This document shows positions 1 to 5,933 of a DNA stretch of 7,719 nt, one piece after another (within the stretch, counting starts at the first letter, position 1; each line of letters starts with the position of its first letter). Origin of the DNA: Clostridiales bacterium (lineage in GTDB: Bacteria; Bacillota; Clostridia; Lachnospirales; Cellulosilyticaceae); assembly GCA_019418225.1 (NCBI GenBank), contig DYCF01000078.1, positions 1 through 7,719 on the forward strand. Direction: 5' to 3'. The notes under the pieces are model-generated. The model searched no databases. It was not told where the DNA came from and saw only the letters and a program-made list of their open reading frames with translations. Both the position numbers and the translations under genes were made by a program.

Positions 1-67
1 TATTTTTCCTGCTCCCTCCCTGCGGTCGAAGTCGCGATAAAAATATATATGCTACTTATCCACACCC
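1..67 (-). repeat. Dispersed hairpin repeat, copy A (cut by window edge)
   Basis: Reverse-orientation copy of the element at 1666-1756. The end of its left arm (TATTTTT, 1-7), a 31-nt loop (8-38, including CTCCCTCCC and GTCGAAGTCG) and the complete right arm (39-65) are present. The right arm differs from that of the intact copy at one of 27 positions (GCTACTT for GCGACTT). The start of the left arm lies beyond the window. It carries an exact DnaA-box sequence, TTATCCACA, at 56-64. Confidence 0.85.
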
Positions 68-142
68 GCCTAGTGCTTGGCTTGGCTTCACCTAGGATTG
101 CCACTTCCTTTCCTAGTCTACAGATTCTTTCAATAGATATCG

Positions 143-190
143 CTTTTTCATATGTATTTTTCCTGCTCGCTCTTTCTTATTCTTCAGATT
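143..190 (-). repeat. Dispersed hairpin repeat, half copy B
   Basis: TATTTTTCCTGCTCGCTC at 155-172 matches bases 1-18 at 17 of 18 positions. The preceding CATATG (149-154) corresponds to the inner left arm. The rest of the loop is recognisable only weakly, and no right arm with ATATATGC...TTATCCACA follows, so this looks like a decayed or deleted half copy in the same orientation as copy A. Confidence 0.55.
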
Positions 191-216
191 TGTGAAGTAC
201 TGGCTGTATAGAAGTA

Positions 217-266
217 AAATCCTAGAATATAGTCCTCCTTTTAAGGCTGTTTATATTCTAGGATTT
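217..266 (-). terminator. Intrinsic terminator-like hairpin downstream of manA
   Basis: Perfect 15-bp inverted repeat: AAATCCTAGAATATA (217-231) pairs with 252-266 around a 20-nt loop. It begins 44 bases past the manA stop codon. Read on the minus strand the stem runs out into TTTTACTT, a modest U-tract, so termination of manA is likely but less textbook than the other terminators here. Confidence 0.65.
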
Positions 267-309
267 CTATATTTTGATTGTGTTATGCTTAGGTTAATAT
301 TTCTTATTT

Positions 310-1263
310 TTAGATAGTCGATAAGATTACTTGACCCTTGCCTTGAATTTTGTAGTTGCCTGAGCCTGCTGGGATGAAAATGCTATCCCCCTTTTTAGCT
401 TCAAGAGATTCTGTATCTGAATAGACTCTAAGCTTTCCTTCTGTTATCAAAAGAGAATGGAAAGAGTTTTCGTCACAATACATTGCAATTTCCTTTGTAA
501 TATCTAAACGCTCTACAATAAAATATTTACATTTTGCAAGTACACCTCTTGAATAGCCATCTTCCTCTTCTAATGTGTACTCCCCTTTTGCCTTATGTGC
601 TTTTTCTAAATTTGTAACTTGTACAGCCTTATCAATATGTAATTGTCTAGGTTTGCCATCTGCACCTTTTCTGCCATAATCATATACACGATAAGTTACA
701 TTTGAACTTTGTTGTACCTCTTCAATAAGAATTCCCTTGCCAATAGCGTGCATTGTACCTGGTTGAATAAAGAATACATCGCCTTTTTTAACATCTACAT
801 AATTAAGTGACTCTGTAAGCGTATTATTTTTAATACGTTCTTCAAATTCTTCACGTGTCATATCCTTTTTAAAACCATAAACAAGTTGTGCCCCTTCTTC
901 AGCTTCTAGGATATACCACATCTCTGTTTTACCATGGTCTCCCTCATAAGTTGCTGCAAATTCTTCATCTGGATGTACTTGAACTGACAGGTTGTCTCTA
1001 GCATCTATTAGTTTAATAAGAATAGGTAATTCATCACTATGTTCAGCATGATAGCCTAATACATTGCCACCTTTTTCTTTAATATATTCCGCTAATGTTT
1101 TACCTGCATCTGGTCCCTCGGCAATGGTGCACTGACCATCTTTATGTGTTGAAAGTTCCCAGCTTTCAGCTACTATATCTAAATCACTTTTCTTATCATA
1201 TAACGTCTTAAGTTTGTTGCCGCCCCAAATATAATCTTTAAACACTGGACTTATCTTTAACAT
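310..1263 (-). CDS. manA: Class I mannose-6-phosphate isomerase (cupin, zinc-dependent)
   Basis: Cytoplasmic enzyme interconverting mannose-6-phosphate and fructose-6-phosphate, the entry point for mannose use and for GDP-mannose synthesis. The 317-residue length fits the short Firmicute form rather than the roughly 390-residue enterobacterial one. Visible family motifs: YIWGG near residues 11-15, ESWELS 33-38, the cupin zinc-site motif VQVHPDEEF (94-102, ligands Q95 and H97), GKTEMWYIL (111-119, ligand E114), QPGTMHAIGKG (167-177, ligand H172) and the YRVYDYGR signature (191-198, with the expected catalytic R192). A second, degenerate cupin-like half fills the C-terminus (about 240-317, with KGDSIFIPAGSG). 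All expected metal ligands are present, so it looks intact and active. The start is supported by GGGAGG at 1271-1276, seven bases upstream. It lies downstream of the phosphohexomutase but is separated from it by a strong terminator, so it is probably its own transcript. Family assignment is secure; in vivo substrate preference is inferred. Confidence 0.96.
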   Translation of the reverse strand: MLKISPVFKDYIWGGNKLKTLYDKKSDLDIVAESWELSTHKDGQCTIAEGPDAGKTLAEYIKEKGGNVLGYHAEHSDELPILIKLIDARDNLSVQVHPDEEFAATYEGDHGKTEMWYILEAEEGAQLVYGFKKDMTREEFEERIKNNTLTESLNYVDVKKGDVFFIQPGTMHAIGKGILIEEVQQSSNVTYRVYDYGRKGADGKPRQLHIDKAVQVTNLEKAHKAKGEYTLEEEDGYSRGVLAKCKYFIVERLDITKEIAMYCDENSFHSLLITEGKLRVYSDTESLEAKKGDSIFIPAGSGNYKIQGKGQVILSTI

Positions 1264-1270
1264 CTATATG

Positions 1271-1329
1271 CCTCCCATATGATTGATTAATCAAATTGTT
1301 GGTTTTTCATAGATCTAGTTAATATATCA
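1271..1329 (-). promoter_or_regulatory. manA promoter region and leader with 12-bp palindrome
   Basis: On the minus strand an extended -10 (TGATATATT, 1321-1329) lies about 60 bases before the manA ATG, with no convincing -35 box. Between it and the ribosome binding site (GGGAGG, 1271-1276) is the perfect palindrome TTGATTAATCAA (1283-1294), in the position expected for an operator or short leader element. The promoter call is weak and the operator role is inference; only the palindrome is certain. Confidence 0.35.
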
Positions 1330-1479
1330 TTGTCCTTATAAATGTGCTTTCTAGTCACCTATGCTGTTAAACTTGCATACATGTGTCTTTCTGTCAGATT
1401 TCATATTAGTGCCTTATATCAATCCTTATTTAAGTCGTCGATTTACTCTCAGTATCTAGTATCTTCTAGCTGTACTCAT

Positions 1480-1520
1480 AAAAAAAACTGAGGACCTCCT
1501 AGCTGATAGGAGCCCCTCAG
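1480..1520 (-). terminator. Strong intrinsic terminator of the phosphohexomutase transcript
   Basis: Two-part stem: CTGAGG (1488-1493) with CCTCAG (1515-1520), and CTCCTA (1496-1501) with TAGGAG (1507-1512), closing a 5-nt loop. On the minus strand the stem is followed directly by eight T residues (complement of the A run 1480-1487). It lies about 280 bases past the mutase stop, beyond two copies of the dispersed repeat. Confidence 0.9.
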
Positions 1521-1540
1521 CGGAACTAACTTCTATTCAT

Positions 1541-1612
1541 ATACAATATCTATTTTTAGCTCAACTTCAATCAACAGGAGAGCGTTGGAAAAATACATAC
1601 TCTTTTCTCTCC
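1541..1612 (+). repeat. Dispersed hairpin repeat, decayed copy C
   Basis: Same orientation as the intact copy 60 bases away. The inner left arm ends in CTATTTTT (1550-1557). The 31-nt loop (1558-1588, starting AGCTCAACTTC) matches the intact loop at about 24 of 31 positions, and the right arm starts AAAAATACATAC (1589-1600). The outer arms no longer pair and the DnaA-box sequence is lost. Boundaries are approximate. Confidence 0.7.
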
Positions 1613-1665
1613 CCTGTTTGTATCACTACAAAACGTCATGCTCCGCAGCCTTCCTATACGTTAGT

Positions 1666-1756
1666 AGCGTGTGGATAAGTCGCATATATATTTTTAGCTC
1701 GACTTCGACCAACGGGAGGGAGATGGAAAAATATATATGCGACTTATCCACACGCT
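1666..1756 (+). repeat. Dispersed hairpin repeat, intact copy D with perfect 30-bp arms
   Basis: Bases 1666-1695 are the exact reverse complement of 1727-1756, flanking a 31-nt loop (1696-1726: AGCTCGACTTCGACC then AACGGGAGGGAGATGG). The arms contain GTGTGGATAAGT, then GCATATATATTTTT. Each arm carries one exact DnaA box: TGTGGATAA at 1670-1678 and TTATCCACA at 1744-1752. It lies 43 bases after the mutase stop codon and before its terminator, so it is probably transcribed as a long 3' UTR hairpin. No clear target-site duplication is visible and no coding capacity is present. Confidence 0.93.
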
Positions 1757-1799
1757 CTTCTCCCCCCTTTCCAAAAAGGCTGCCACCACTTTTTAGTGC

Positions 1800-3518
1800 C
1801 TATACATTAAGGATTTCTTTAATTGCCCCCACAAATGCCGCACTTTTAGCTTCTGCATCTTCTGCACTTGTACCTACTACTGATGCATAGATTTTTACTT
1901 TTGGTTCTGTACCAGATGGTCTAATTACGAACCAACTGTCATCTGCTAAGATAAATTTAAGTACATTTGATTTTGGTAAATTAATTGTTTCTGTCGTACC
2001 AGCTACTTTATTAACTCTTGTCGAAAGTTTATAGTCTTCTGCTACATTAATTGCTACACCAGCAACCTCTGATGGTGGGTTATTTCTAAGCGCAGTAATC
2101 ATTTCAGCAATCTTTTCTTGTCCATCTTTACCTTCCATTTGAATTGATACAAGAGCTTCTTTATAGAATCCGTATTTTTCAAATAAATCATGAAGTGCTT
2201 GTGCTAAGTTTTTACCTTGTGTTTTGTAGTAAAGTGCCATCTCTGCAATAAGAACTGATGCAATAACAGCATCTTTATCTCTTACGAAACCGCCTGATAA
2301 GTAACCATAGCTTTCTTCAAAACCAAGTACAAATGTATTTGATCCTGTTTGCTCGAACTCTTCAATCTTTTCACCAATATATTTAAATCCTGTTAATACG
2401 TTCATTAACTGTGCACCATAAGATTCAGCTACTCTTGCAGCCATCTCTGTTGTAACGATTGTTTTAATGATTGTATCCTTAGAACTTAAAACCCCACCAA
2501 TTTTTCTAGCATTAAGCATATAATCAGTTAAAAGTACCCCTACTTGATTACCTGTTAATACTTTATATTCACCGCTATCTTCTTTGACGATTACACCGAT
2601 ACGGTCGCAGTCTGGATCTGTCCCAAAGATAAGGTCTGGCCCAATTTCTTTAGCCATTTGGATAGCAATCTCGAACACTTGTGGATTCTCTGGGTTAGGA
2701 TATGGTGCTGTTGGGAAGTTCCCATTTGGTAATTCTTGTTCTTTAACAACATGTACATTTGTATATCCTAATTTATTAAGCATTGTGCGAACTGGAATAT
2801 TCCCACTACCATGAATTGGTGTGTAAATAATATTCAGTTCAGATGCTCTTTCTTTTACAAGATCTTTATTAATAACAAGCCCTGCAACTTTTTCATAGTA
2901 CGCATTATCTACATCTGCACCTATGTAAACAAGAAGTCCTTGTTTCTCAGCTTCTTCAAGGTTCATAGTCTTGATTCCACCAAAGATATCGGTTTCATTG
3001 ATATAACCTAGTACTGTATTTGCCGCATTATCTGTTAATTGGCCACCATCACTGCCATATACTTTATAACCATTGTATTCTTTAGGATTATGAGATGCTG
3101 TAATTACAATACCTGCTTGTGCACCCAAATGTCTTACTGCAAATGATAACATTGGAGTAGGGCGTAAACTTTCATATAAATAAACTTTTACACCATTTGC
3201 TGCAAGTACTCTAGCTGCTTCACTTGCAAATACATCTGATTTATTTCTAGAATCATATGCTATTGCTACGCTTGGAGCTTCAAAAGTTGTTACTAAATAC
3301 TGTGCAAGCCCTTGTGTTGCTTTGCCAACAGTATAGATATTCATACGATTTGTACCAGCTGCAATTTTGCCTCTAAGTCCACCTGTTCCAAATTCTAAGT
3401 TTTTATAAAATCTATCTTCAATCTCTTTTTCGTCTGTAATACCTGCTAATTCTGCTTTAATTTCCTCATCTATCATTTCACTGTCTAACCATTGTTGATA
3501 GCTTTGTTTGTAATCCAT
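1800..3518 (-). CDS. pgcA: Alpha-phosphohexomutase (phosphoglucomutase/phosphomannomutase, PgcA type)
   Basis: Four-domain alpha-D-phosphohexomutase of 572 residues, close to the Bacillus PgcA length. It interconverts glucose-1-P and glucose-6-P (family members may also take mannose phosphates), feeding UDP-glucose, glycolipid, wall-polymer or glycogen synthesis. Diagnostic sites in order: GTGGLRGKIAAGTNRMN (44-60) in domain 1; the phosphoserine loop TASHNPKEYNG (140-150) with catalytic S142; the magnesium loop DPDCDR (301-306) with three aspartates; the sugar-specificity loop GFEESYG (399-405); and the phosphate-binding loop RPSGTEPKVKIY (533-544). The GFEES form is typical of glucose-1-P-using enzymes, which favours phosphoglucomutase over strict phosphomannomutase. 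GAGGAGGAG (3527-3535) sits eight bases before the ATG. Its neighbour manA makes mannose-6-P, a possible substrate, but the two are separated by repeats and a terminator. All catalytic residues are present. The symbol is by similarity to B. subtilis PgcA; pgm would be an equally common label. Confidence 0.95.
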   Translation of the reverse strand: MDYKQSYQQWLDSEMIDEEIKAELAGITDEKEIEDRFYKNLEFGTGGLRGKIAAGTNRMNIYTVGKATQGLAQYLVTTFEAPSVAIAYDSRNKSDVFASEAARVLAANGVKVYLYESLRPTPMLSFAVRHLGAQAGIVITASHNPKEYNGYKVYGSDGGQLTDNAANTVLGYINETDIFGGIKTMNLEEAEKQGLLVYIGADVDNAYYEKVAGLVINKDLVKERASELNIIYTPIHGSGNIPVRTMLNKLGYTNVHVVKEQELPNGNFPTAPYPNPENPQVFEIAIQMAKEIGPDLIFGTDPDCDRIGVIVKEDSGEYKVLTGNQVGVLLTDYMLNARKIGGVLSSKDTIIKTIVTTEMAARVAESYGAQLMNVLTGFKYIGEKIEEFEQTGSNTFVLGFEESYGYLSGGFVRDKDAVIASVLIAEMALYYKTQGKNLAQALHDLFEKYGFYKEALVSIQMEGKDGQEKIAEMITALRNNPPSEVAGVAINVAEDYKLSTRVNKVAGTTETINLPKSNVLKFILADDSWFVIRPSGTEPKVKIYASVVGTSAEDAEAKSAAFVGAIKEILNV

Positions 3519-3526
3519 CTATTACT

Positions 3527-3575
3527 CTCCTCCTCGGCTAAAGCTTATTTATTTTTTAATGCCTATATTCTATCA
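3527..3575 (-). promoter_or_regulatory. Phosphohexomutase promoter (tentative) and ribosome binding site
   Basis: Minus-strand extended -10 TGATAGAAT (3567-3575) sits about 50 bases before the ATG, in very AT-rich DNA, without a good -35 at 16-18 bases. The ribosome binding site GAGGAGGAG (3527-3535) is clear and fixes the start. The promoter is a weak call; the terminator upstream (3666-3714) makes a promoter in this interval likely. Confidence 0.4.
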
Positions 3576-3665
3576 TTAATTTTTCCATAATGCTACTATT
3601 CAAAAACACCAATTTATAAATATTGTTTATTTTAATATTTTTTCTAAAAATTATTTTGAACACTC

Positions 3666-3714
3666 AAAAAGGACAGACTAATCGCTCACATTCGTTTTTG
3701 CAATCTTTCTGTCC
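3666..3714 (-). terminator. Intrinsic terminator of the ispE-gntR operon
   Basis: GGACAGA (3671-3677) pairs with TCTGTCC (3708-3714). Inside it ATCGC (3681-3685) can pair with GCAAT (3700-3704), allowing a G-U pair. On the minus strand the stem is followed by TTTTT (3666-3670 complement). It lies about 190 bases after the gntR stop and before the mutase promoter region. Confidence 0.75.
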
Positions 3715-3840
3715 ATCCATCATTTTTACCAATATATGTAATTTATAATTATATTTCTTAACTACTTTGCACATTCTTTAAAAACACCAAAATTATTTTT
3801 CGAATTTCAAAAAAAATTTTGCACCCAACAATAGTTATGC
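3715..3840. other. AT-rich spacer without recognised gene
   Basis: About 125 bases of mostly A/T between two hairpins. It contains an eight-A run (3809-3816) and AAAAACACCAA at 3780-3790, repeated exactly at 3602-3612 on the far side of the terminator. No plausible reading frame, promoter or RNA gene was seen. Confidence 0.6.
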
Positions 3841-3883
3841 GTTAAACGAGTTGAGGAGCTCATCTCCTCAACAGACGTCTAAC
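3841..3883 (-). terminator. Hairpin just downstream of gntR (terminator or 3'-end stabiliser)
   Basis: GTTGAGGAG (3850-3858) pairs perfectly with CTCCTCAAC (3864-3872) around CTCAT. An outer stem is formed by GTTAAACG (3841-3848) and CGTCTAAC (3876-3883) with one mismatch. It starts 24 bases after the gntR stop. No U-tract follows on the minus strand, so it may stabilise or process the RNA end instead of terminating; the T-rich terminator lies further on at 3666-3714. Confidence 0.55.
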
Positions 3884-3906
3884 TAATCCTCTACTTAGTA
3901 CTTCTT

Positions 3907-4587
3907 CTATTTATATTGATGACGCACATAATCTGTAATTGAATCACATTGTGTTTGAATATGTTTAGAAGCTAAGCTACTTGCAAGCTCTTCATCTTTA
4001 TTTTTAAGTGCTTCTAAAATTTCTAAGTGCTCGGCCTGTACAGCATCTGCATCCTCTGTATTCTTTAAATAAGTAATACGATAACGATTTACTTGCTCTC
4101 TTAAATTATTGAAAATCTGAATGAGCTTATCATTTTGTGTTGCATTAACGATGATTTCATGAAATTCCACGTCTTTCTCAATCATCATTTCTAAATCTTT
4201 ATTTTTAGCCGCATAACTATATTCTGCAATAGCAAGCTGTAACTTTAAGAATGAACGGTCATCCATACGTTTACATGCAATCTTTGCTGCTAACGCTTCT
4301 AGTGCAGCACGAACTTCTAATACATCCTGAATATCTTTTTCAGTAAACTGAGCAACCTGTGCACCTTTTCTTGGTACCATTACTACAAGTCCTTCTAATT
4401 CTAACTTACGAATTGCTTCTCTGATAGGTGTTCGGCTCACACCTAATCTCTCACCAAGTTGTGTCTCCATTAGACGTTCTCCTGGTTGAAGTTCACCTGT
4501 AATAATCGCATTTCTTAACGTTTGAAATACGATATCACGTAACGGTAAGTATTCATTAATTTTCATATTATAAGTATCTTCTAGCAT
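3907..4587 (-). CDS. GntR-family transcriptional regulator, FadR/FCD subfamily
   Basis: DNA-binding, effector-responsive regulator of 226 residues. The N-terminal winged helix-turn-helix spans about 14-80: LRDIVFQTLRNAIITGELQPGERL, then the recognition region LGERLGVSRTPIREAIRKLELEGLV and the wing MVPRKGAQV. An all-helical FCD ligand domain follows (about 85-217). The FCD metal site looks complete: D139 and H143 in DVEFH, H187 in AEHLEI, H209 in SKHI. FCD proteins of this kind usually bind small carboxylates through the metal; the effector here cannot be read. The ATG overlaps the ispE stop (shared ATGCTAG, 4581-4587), with GAGGGG at 4597-4602 inside ispE, which implies co-transcription and translational coupling. 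A second in-frame ATG at residue 8 lacks a good ribosome binding site. Whether it controls ispE, itself or distant genes is unknown; I see no classic TGGTnnACCA-like operator at the operon promoter. Confidence 0.93.
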   Translation of the reverse strand: MLEDTYNMKINEYLPLRDIVFQTLRNAIITGELQPGERLMETQLGERLGVSRTPIREAIRKLELEGLVVMVPRKGAQVAQFTEKDIQDVLEVRAALEALAAKIACKRMDDRSFLKLQLAIAEYSYAAKNKDLEMMIEKDVEFHEIIVNATQNDKLIQIFNNLREQVNRYRITYLKNTEDADAVQAEHLEILEALKNKDEELASSLASKHIQTQCDSITDYVRHQYK

Positions 4588-5513
4588 TCTTTAACACCCC
4601 TCTTTTGGCTTTCGCCTTTTCTTCTTCCACGTTTTTTCTTACGTTCAAGTTTTGAGTAAGTGGTAGTTGCATATACTTCTCTCATACCGCAATTCACCTT
4701 GAAGTATTTCGCAGCTCTATGAGCAGCTTCTTTTGTACTAAATAAACCAAATACCGCTGAACCACTACCGCTCATCATCGCACCCATCGCGCCTTGTGCC
4801 ATAAGTCCTTCTTTAATTTCCTCAATAACTGGATGCATTGGAATAGTTACCTCTTCTAATACATTTGCCATATTATGAGCAATTTGTTGTACATCCCTTT
4901 GTTCTAATGCATGTATAACTGTTTCTGTGTTTGGATGTCTTTTTATATTGTTTAAGTTTAAACTCTTATATACTGCTGCTGTTGATACACTCACTGGCGG
5001 TTTGACAATAACAACATGTGTATATGGAATAGATGGTAATGCTGTTAATTCTTCACCGATTCCTTCTGCTAACATTGTGCCCCTTAAAATACAAAATGGC
5101 ACATCCGCTCCTAATTTAAGTCCCATTTCCATAAGTTTTTGCTTTGAGTAATATGTTTCATATAATCGGTTAAGCCCTACTAATGTAGCTGCTGCATCAG
5201 TGCTTCCACCTGCAAGCCCAGCTGCTACTGGTATTCTCTTTGTAATTTCAATCGCTACACCACCACGAATCCCTGATTCTTCAAAGAATAACTGCGCTGC
5301 TCTATATGCAATATTCTTTTCATTTGTTGGAAGCCACGAATAGTTTGCAGTTAATCGAACACCTTCTGTTTTTGTTTTGCGAATTTGAATAGTATCATAT
5401 AGATTTATACTCTGCATAATCATTTGTAAATCATGATATCCATTTTCTCTTTTACCAACTACATCTAGTGTTAAATTAATTTTCGCTCTCCCTTTGAGTA
5501 TAATCGAATTCAT
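4581..5513 (-). CDS. ispE: 4-diphosphocytidyl-2-C-methyl-D-erythritol kinase
   Basis: GHMP-family kinase that phosphorylates CDP-methylerythritol with ATP in the MEP (non-mevalonate) pathway to isopentenyl diphosphate; cytoplasmic. Numbered from the chosen start, AKINLTLDVVGKRENGYHDL (10-29) carries the substrate-binding lysine K11; PVAAGLAGGSTDAA (95-108) is the glycine-rich ATP loop with catalytic D106; GADVPF (135-140) and MSGSGSAVFG (247-256) complete the family signatures. The upstream ATG pair at 5529-5534 would add seven residues, but it has no ribosome binding site and lies only about 10 bases beyond the predicted transcription start. AAGGGAG at 5520-5526 is six bases before the ATG at 5513, giving 310 residues. 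That is longer than the usual 280-290, the excess being a very basic tail (about 288-310, KLERKKKRGRRKGESQKR then GVKEC). It is first gene of a two-gene operon with the GntR regulator, overlapping it by 7 bases. Confidence 0.95.
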   Translation of the reverse strand: MNSIILKGRAKINLTLDVVGKRENGYHDLQMIMQSINLYDTIQIRKTKTEGVRLTANYSWLPTNEKNIAYRAAQLFFEESGIRGGVAIEITKRIPVAAGLAGGSTDAAATLVGLNRLYETYYSKQKLMEMGLKLGADVPFCILRGTMLAEGIGEELTALPSIPYTHVVIVKPPVSVSTAAVYKSLNLNNIKRHPNTETVIHALEQRDVQQIAHNMANVLEEVTIPMHPVIEEIKEGLMAQGAMGAMMSGSGSAVFGLFSTKEAAHRAAKYFKVNCGMREVYATTTYSKLERKKKRGRRKGESQKRGVKEC

Positions 5514-5550
5514 AGTACGCTCCCTTAACATCATTGACTTATTTGATATT

Positions 5551-5580
5551 ATTATAAACTCTTCTAAAATACAAAGTCAA
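5551..5580 (-). promoter_or_regulatory. SigA-type promoter of ispE-gntR
   Basis: On the minus strand TTGACT (5575-5580) and TATAAT (5551-5556) are separated by 18 bases, predicting a transcription start near 5544 and a leader of about 30 bases to the ispE ATG at 5513. The -10 is consensus and the -35 matches five of six. An 8-bp inverted repeat (ATTGACTT 5533-5540, AAGTCAAT 5574-5581) brackets the promoter core and overlaps the -35. Confidence 0.8.
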
Positions 5581-5660
5581 TCAGAATGTATTTCCTGTAT
5601 ACAATATTCAGGTGTTGGCTTGATTAGGGTACTAGGCGGAATGCTTTTGAGGCTATGAGA

Positions 5661-5746
5661 GCACGAATAATTAAGAAGTATATTTCCCTTTCTCACTTCC
5701 TTTAGTCGAGGTCTGGATCAAAATATGCTTCTCTATTATCCACACC
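5661..5746 (-). repeat. Dispersed hairpin repeat, divergent copy E
   Basis: Reverse-orientation copy. The left arm 5665-5685 pairs with 5721-5741 at 17 of 21 positions. The 34-nt loop (5686-5719) keeps TAGTCGAGGTCTGGAT where copy A has GGTCGAAGTCGCGAT. The right arm retains an exact DnaA box, TTATCCACA (5736-5744), whereas the left-arm counterpart is mutated. A small 6-bp hairpin CGTAAG/CTTACG (5749-5764) follows. It lies between the sipL terminator and the ispE promoter. Confidence 0.75.
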
Positions 5747-5872
5747 CCCGTAAGTCTTCTTACGCCCACCGCGCCTTGACGCCTCCTGAAGGATATCTGA
5801 CTACTTAAAAGATCTTGATTTGCTGCTTGAAATGGAAAATACATGATGTACAATCATTTCCTTAGGGTATGG

Positions 5873-5916
5873 CAAAAGGGATGTTACACATTAAATTTTG
5901 TGTAACATCCCTTTTG
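5873..5916 (-). terminator. Strong terminator of the sipL gene (near-symmetric, possibly bidirectional)
   Basis: Perfect 18-bp stem: CAAAAGGGATGTTACACA (5873-5890) with 5899-5916, loop TTAAATTT. It begins 17 bases past the sipL stop. The stem base is AAAA/TTTT on either side, so on the minus strand GGGATG...CATCCC runs into TTTTG; the symmetry would also allow function on the plus strand. Confidence 0.85.
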
Positions 5917-5933
5917 GCTAATTTATAATAACC

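Noticed and set aside
1264..1480. Riboswitch or leader RNA upstream of manA
   Set aside because: Apart from the palindrome and a weak -10, no known aptamer core or attenuator-like terminator precedes the gene.
1666..1756. Chromosomal or plasmid replication origin based on DnaA boxes
   Set aside because: There is no dnaA, dnaN, rep or par gene in the window and the boxes occur as pairs in repeat copies, not as a dense cluster beside an AT-rich unwinding region; binding or titration remains possible.
1666..1756. Copy D as an intrinsic terminator for the mutase
   Set aside because: The stem is long and AT-rich at the loop end but is not followed by a T-run on the minus strand; the hairpin with eight Ts at 1480-1520 is far better.
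1585..1890. Plus-strand open frame of 101 codons across the repeats and the mutase end
   Set aside because: It runs through repeat copies D and part of C and then antisense through the mutase C-terminus; it has no ribosome binding site and a low-complexity, Ser/Tyr-rich product.
4927..5151. Plus-strand frames inside ispE, the mutase and sipL (also 2584-3011, 6406-6690, 7276-7524)
   Set aside because: Antisense shadows of well-supported genes with hydrophobic or cysteine-rich nonsense products and no ribosome binding sites.
5514..5534. Longer ispE starting at the ATG pair 5529-5534
   Set aside because: No ribosome binding site precedes it, it begins almost at the predicted transcription start, and the AAGGGAG site would then lie inside the gene.
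5671..5853. Minus-strand open frame of 60 codons
   Set aside because: It overlaps repeat copy E and lies between the sipL terminator and the ispE promoter; no ribosome binding site or recognisable domain.
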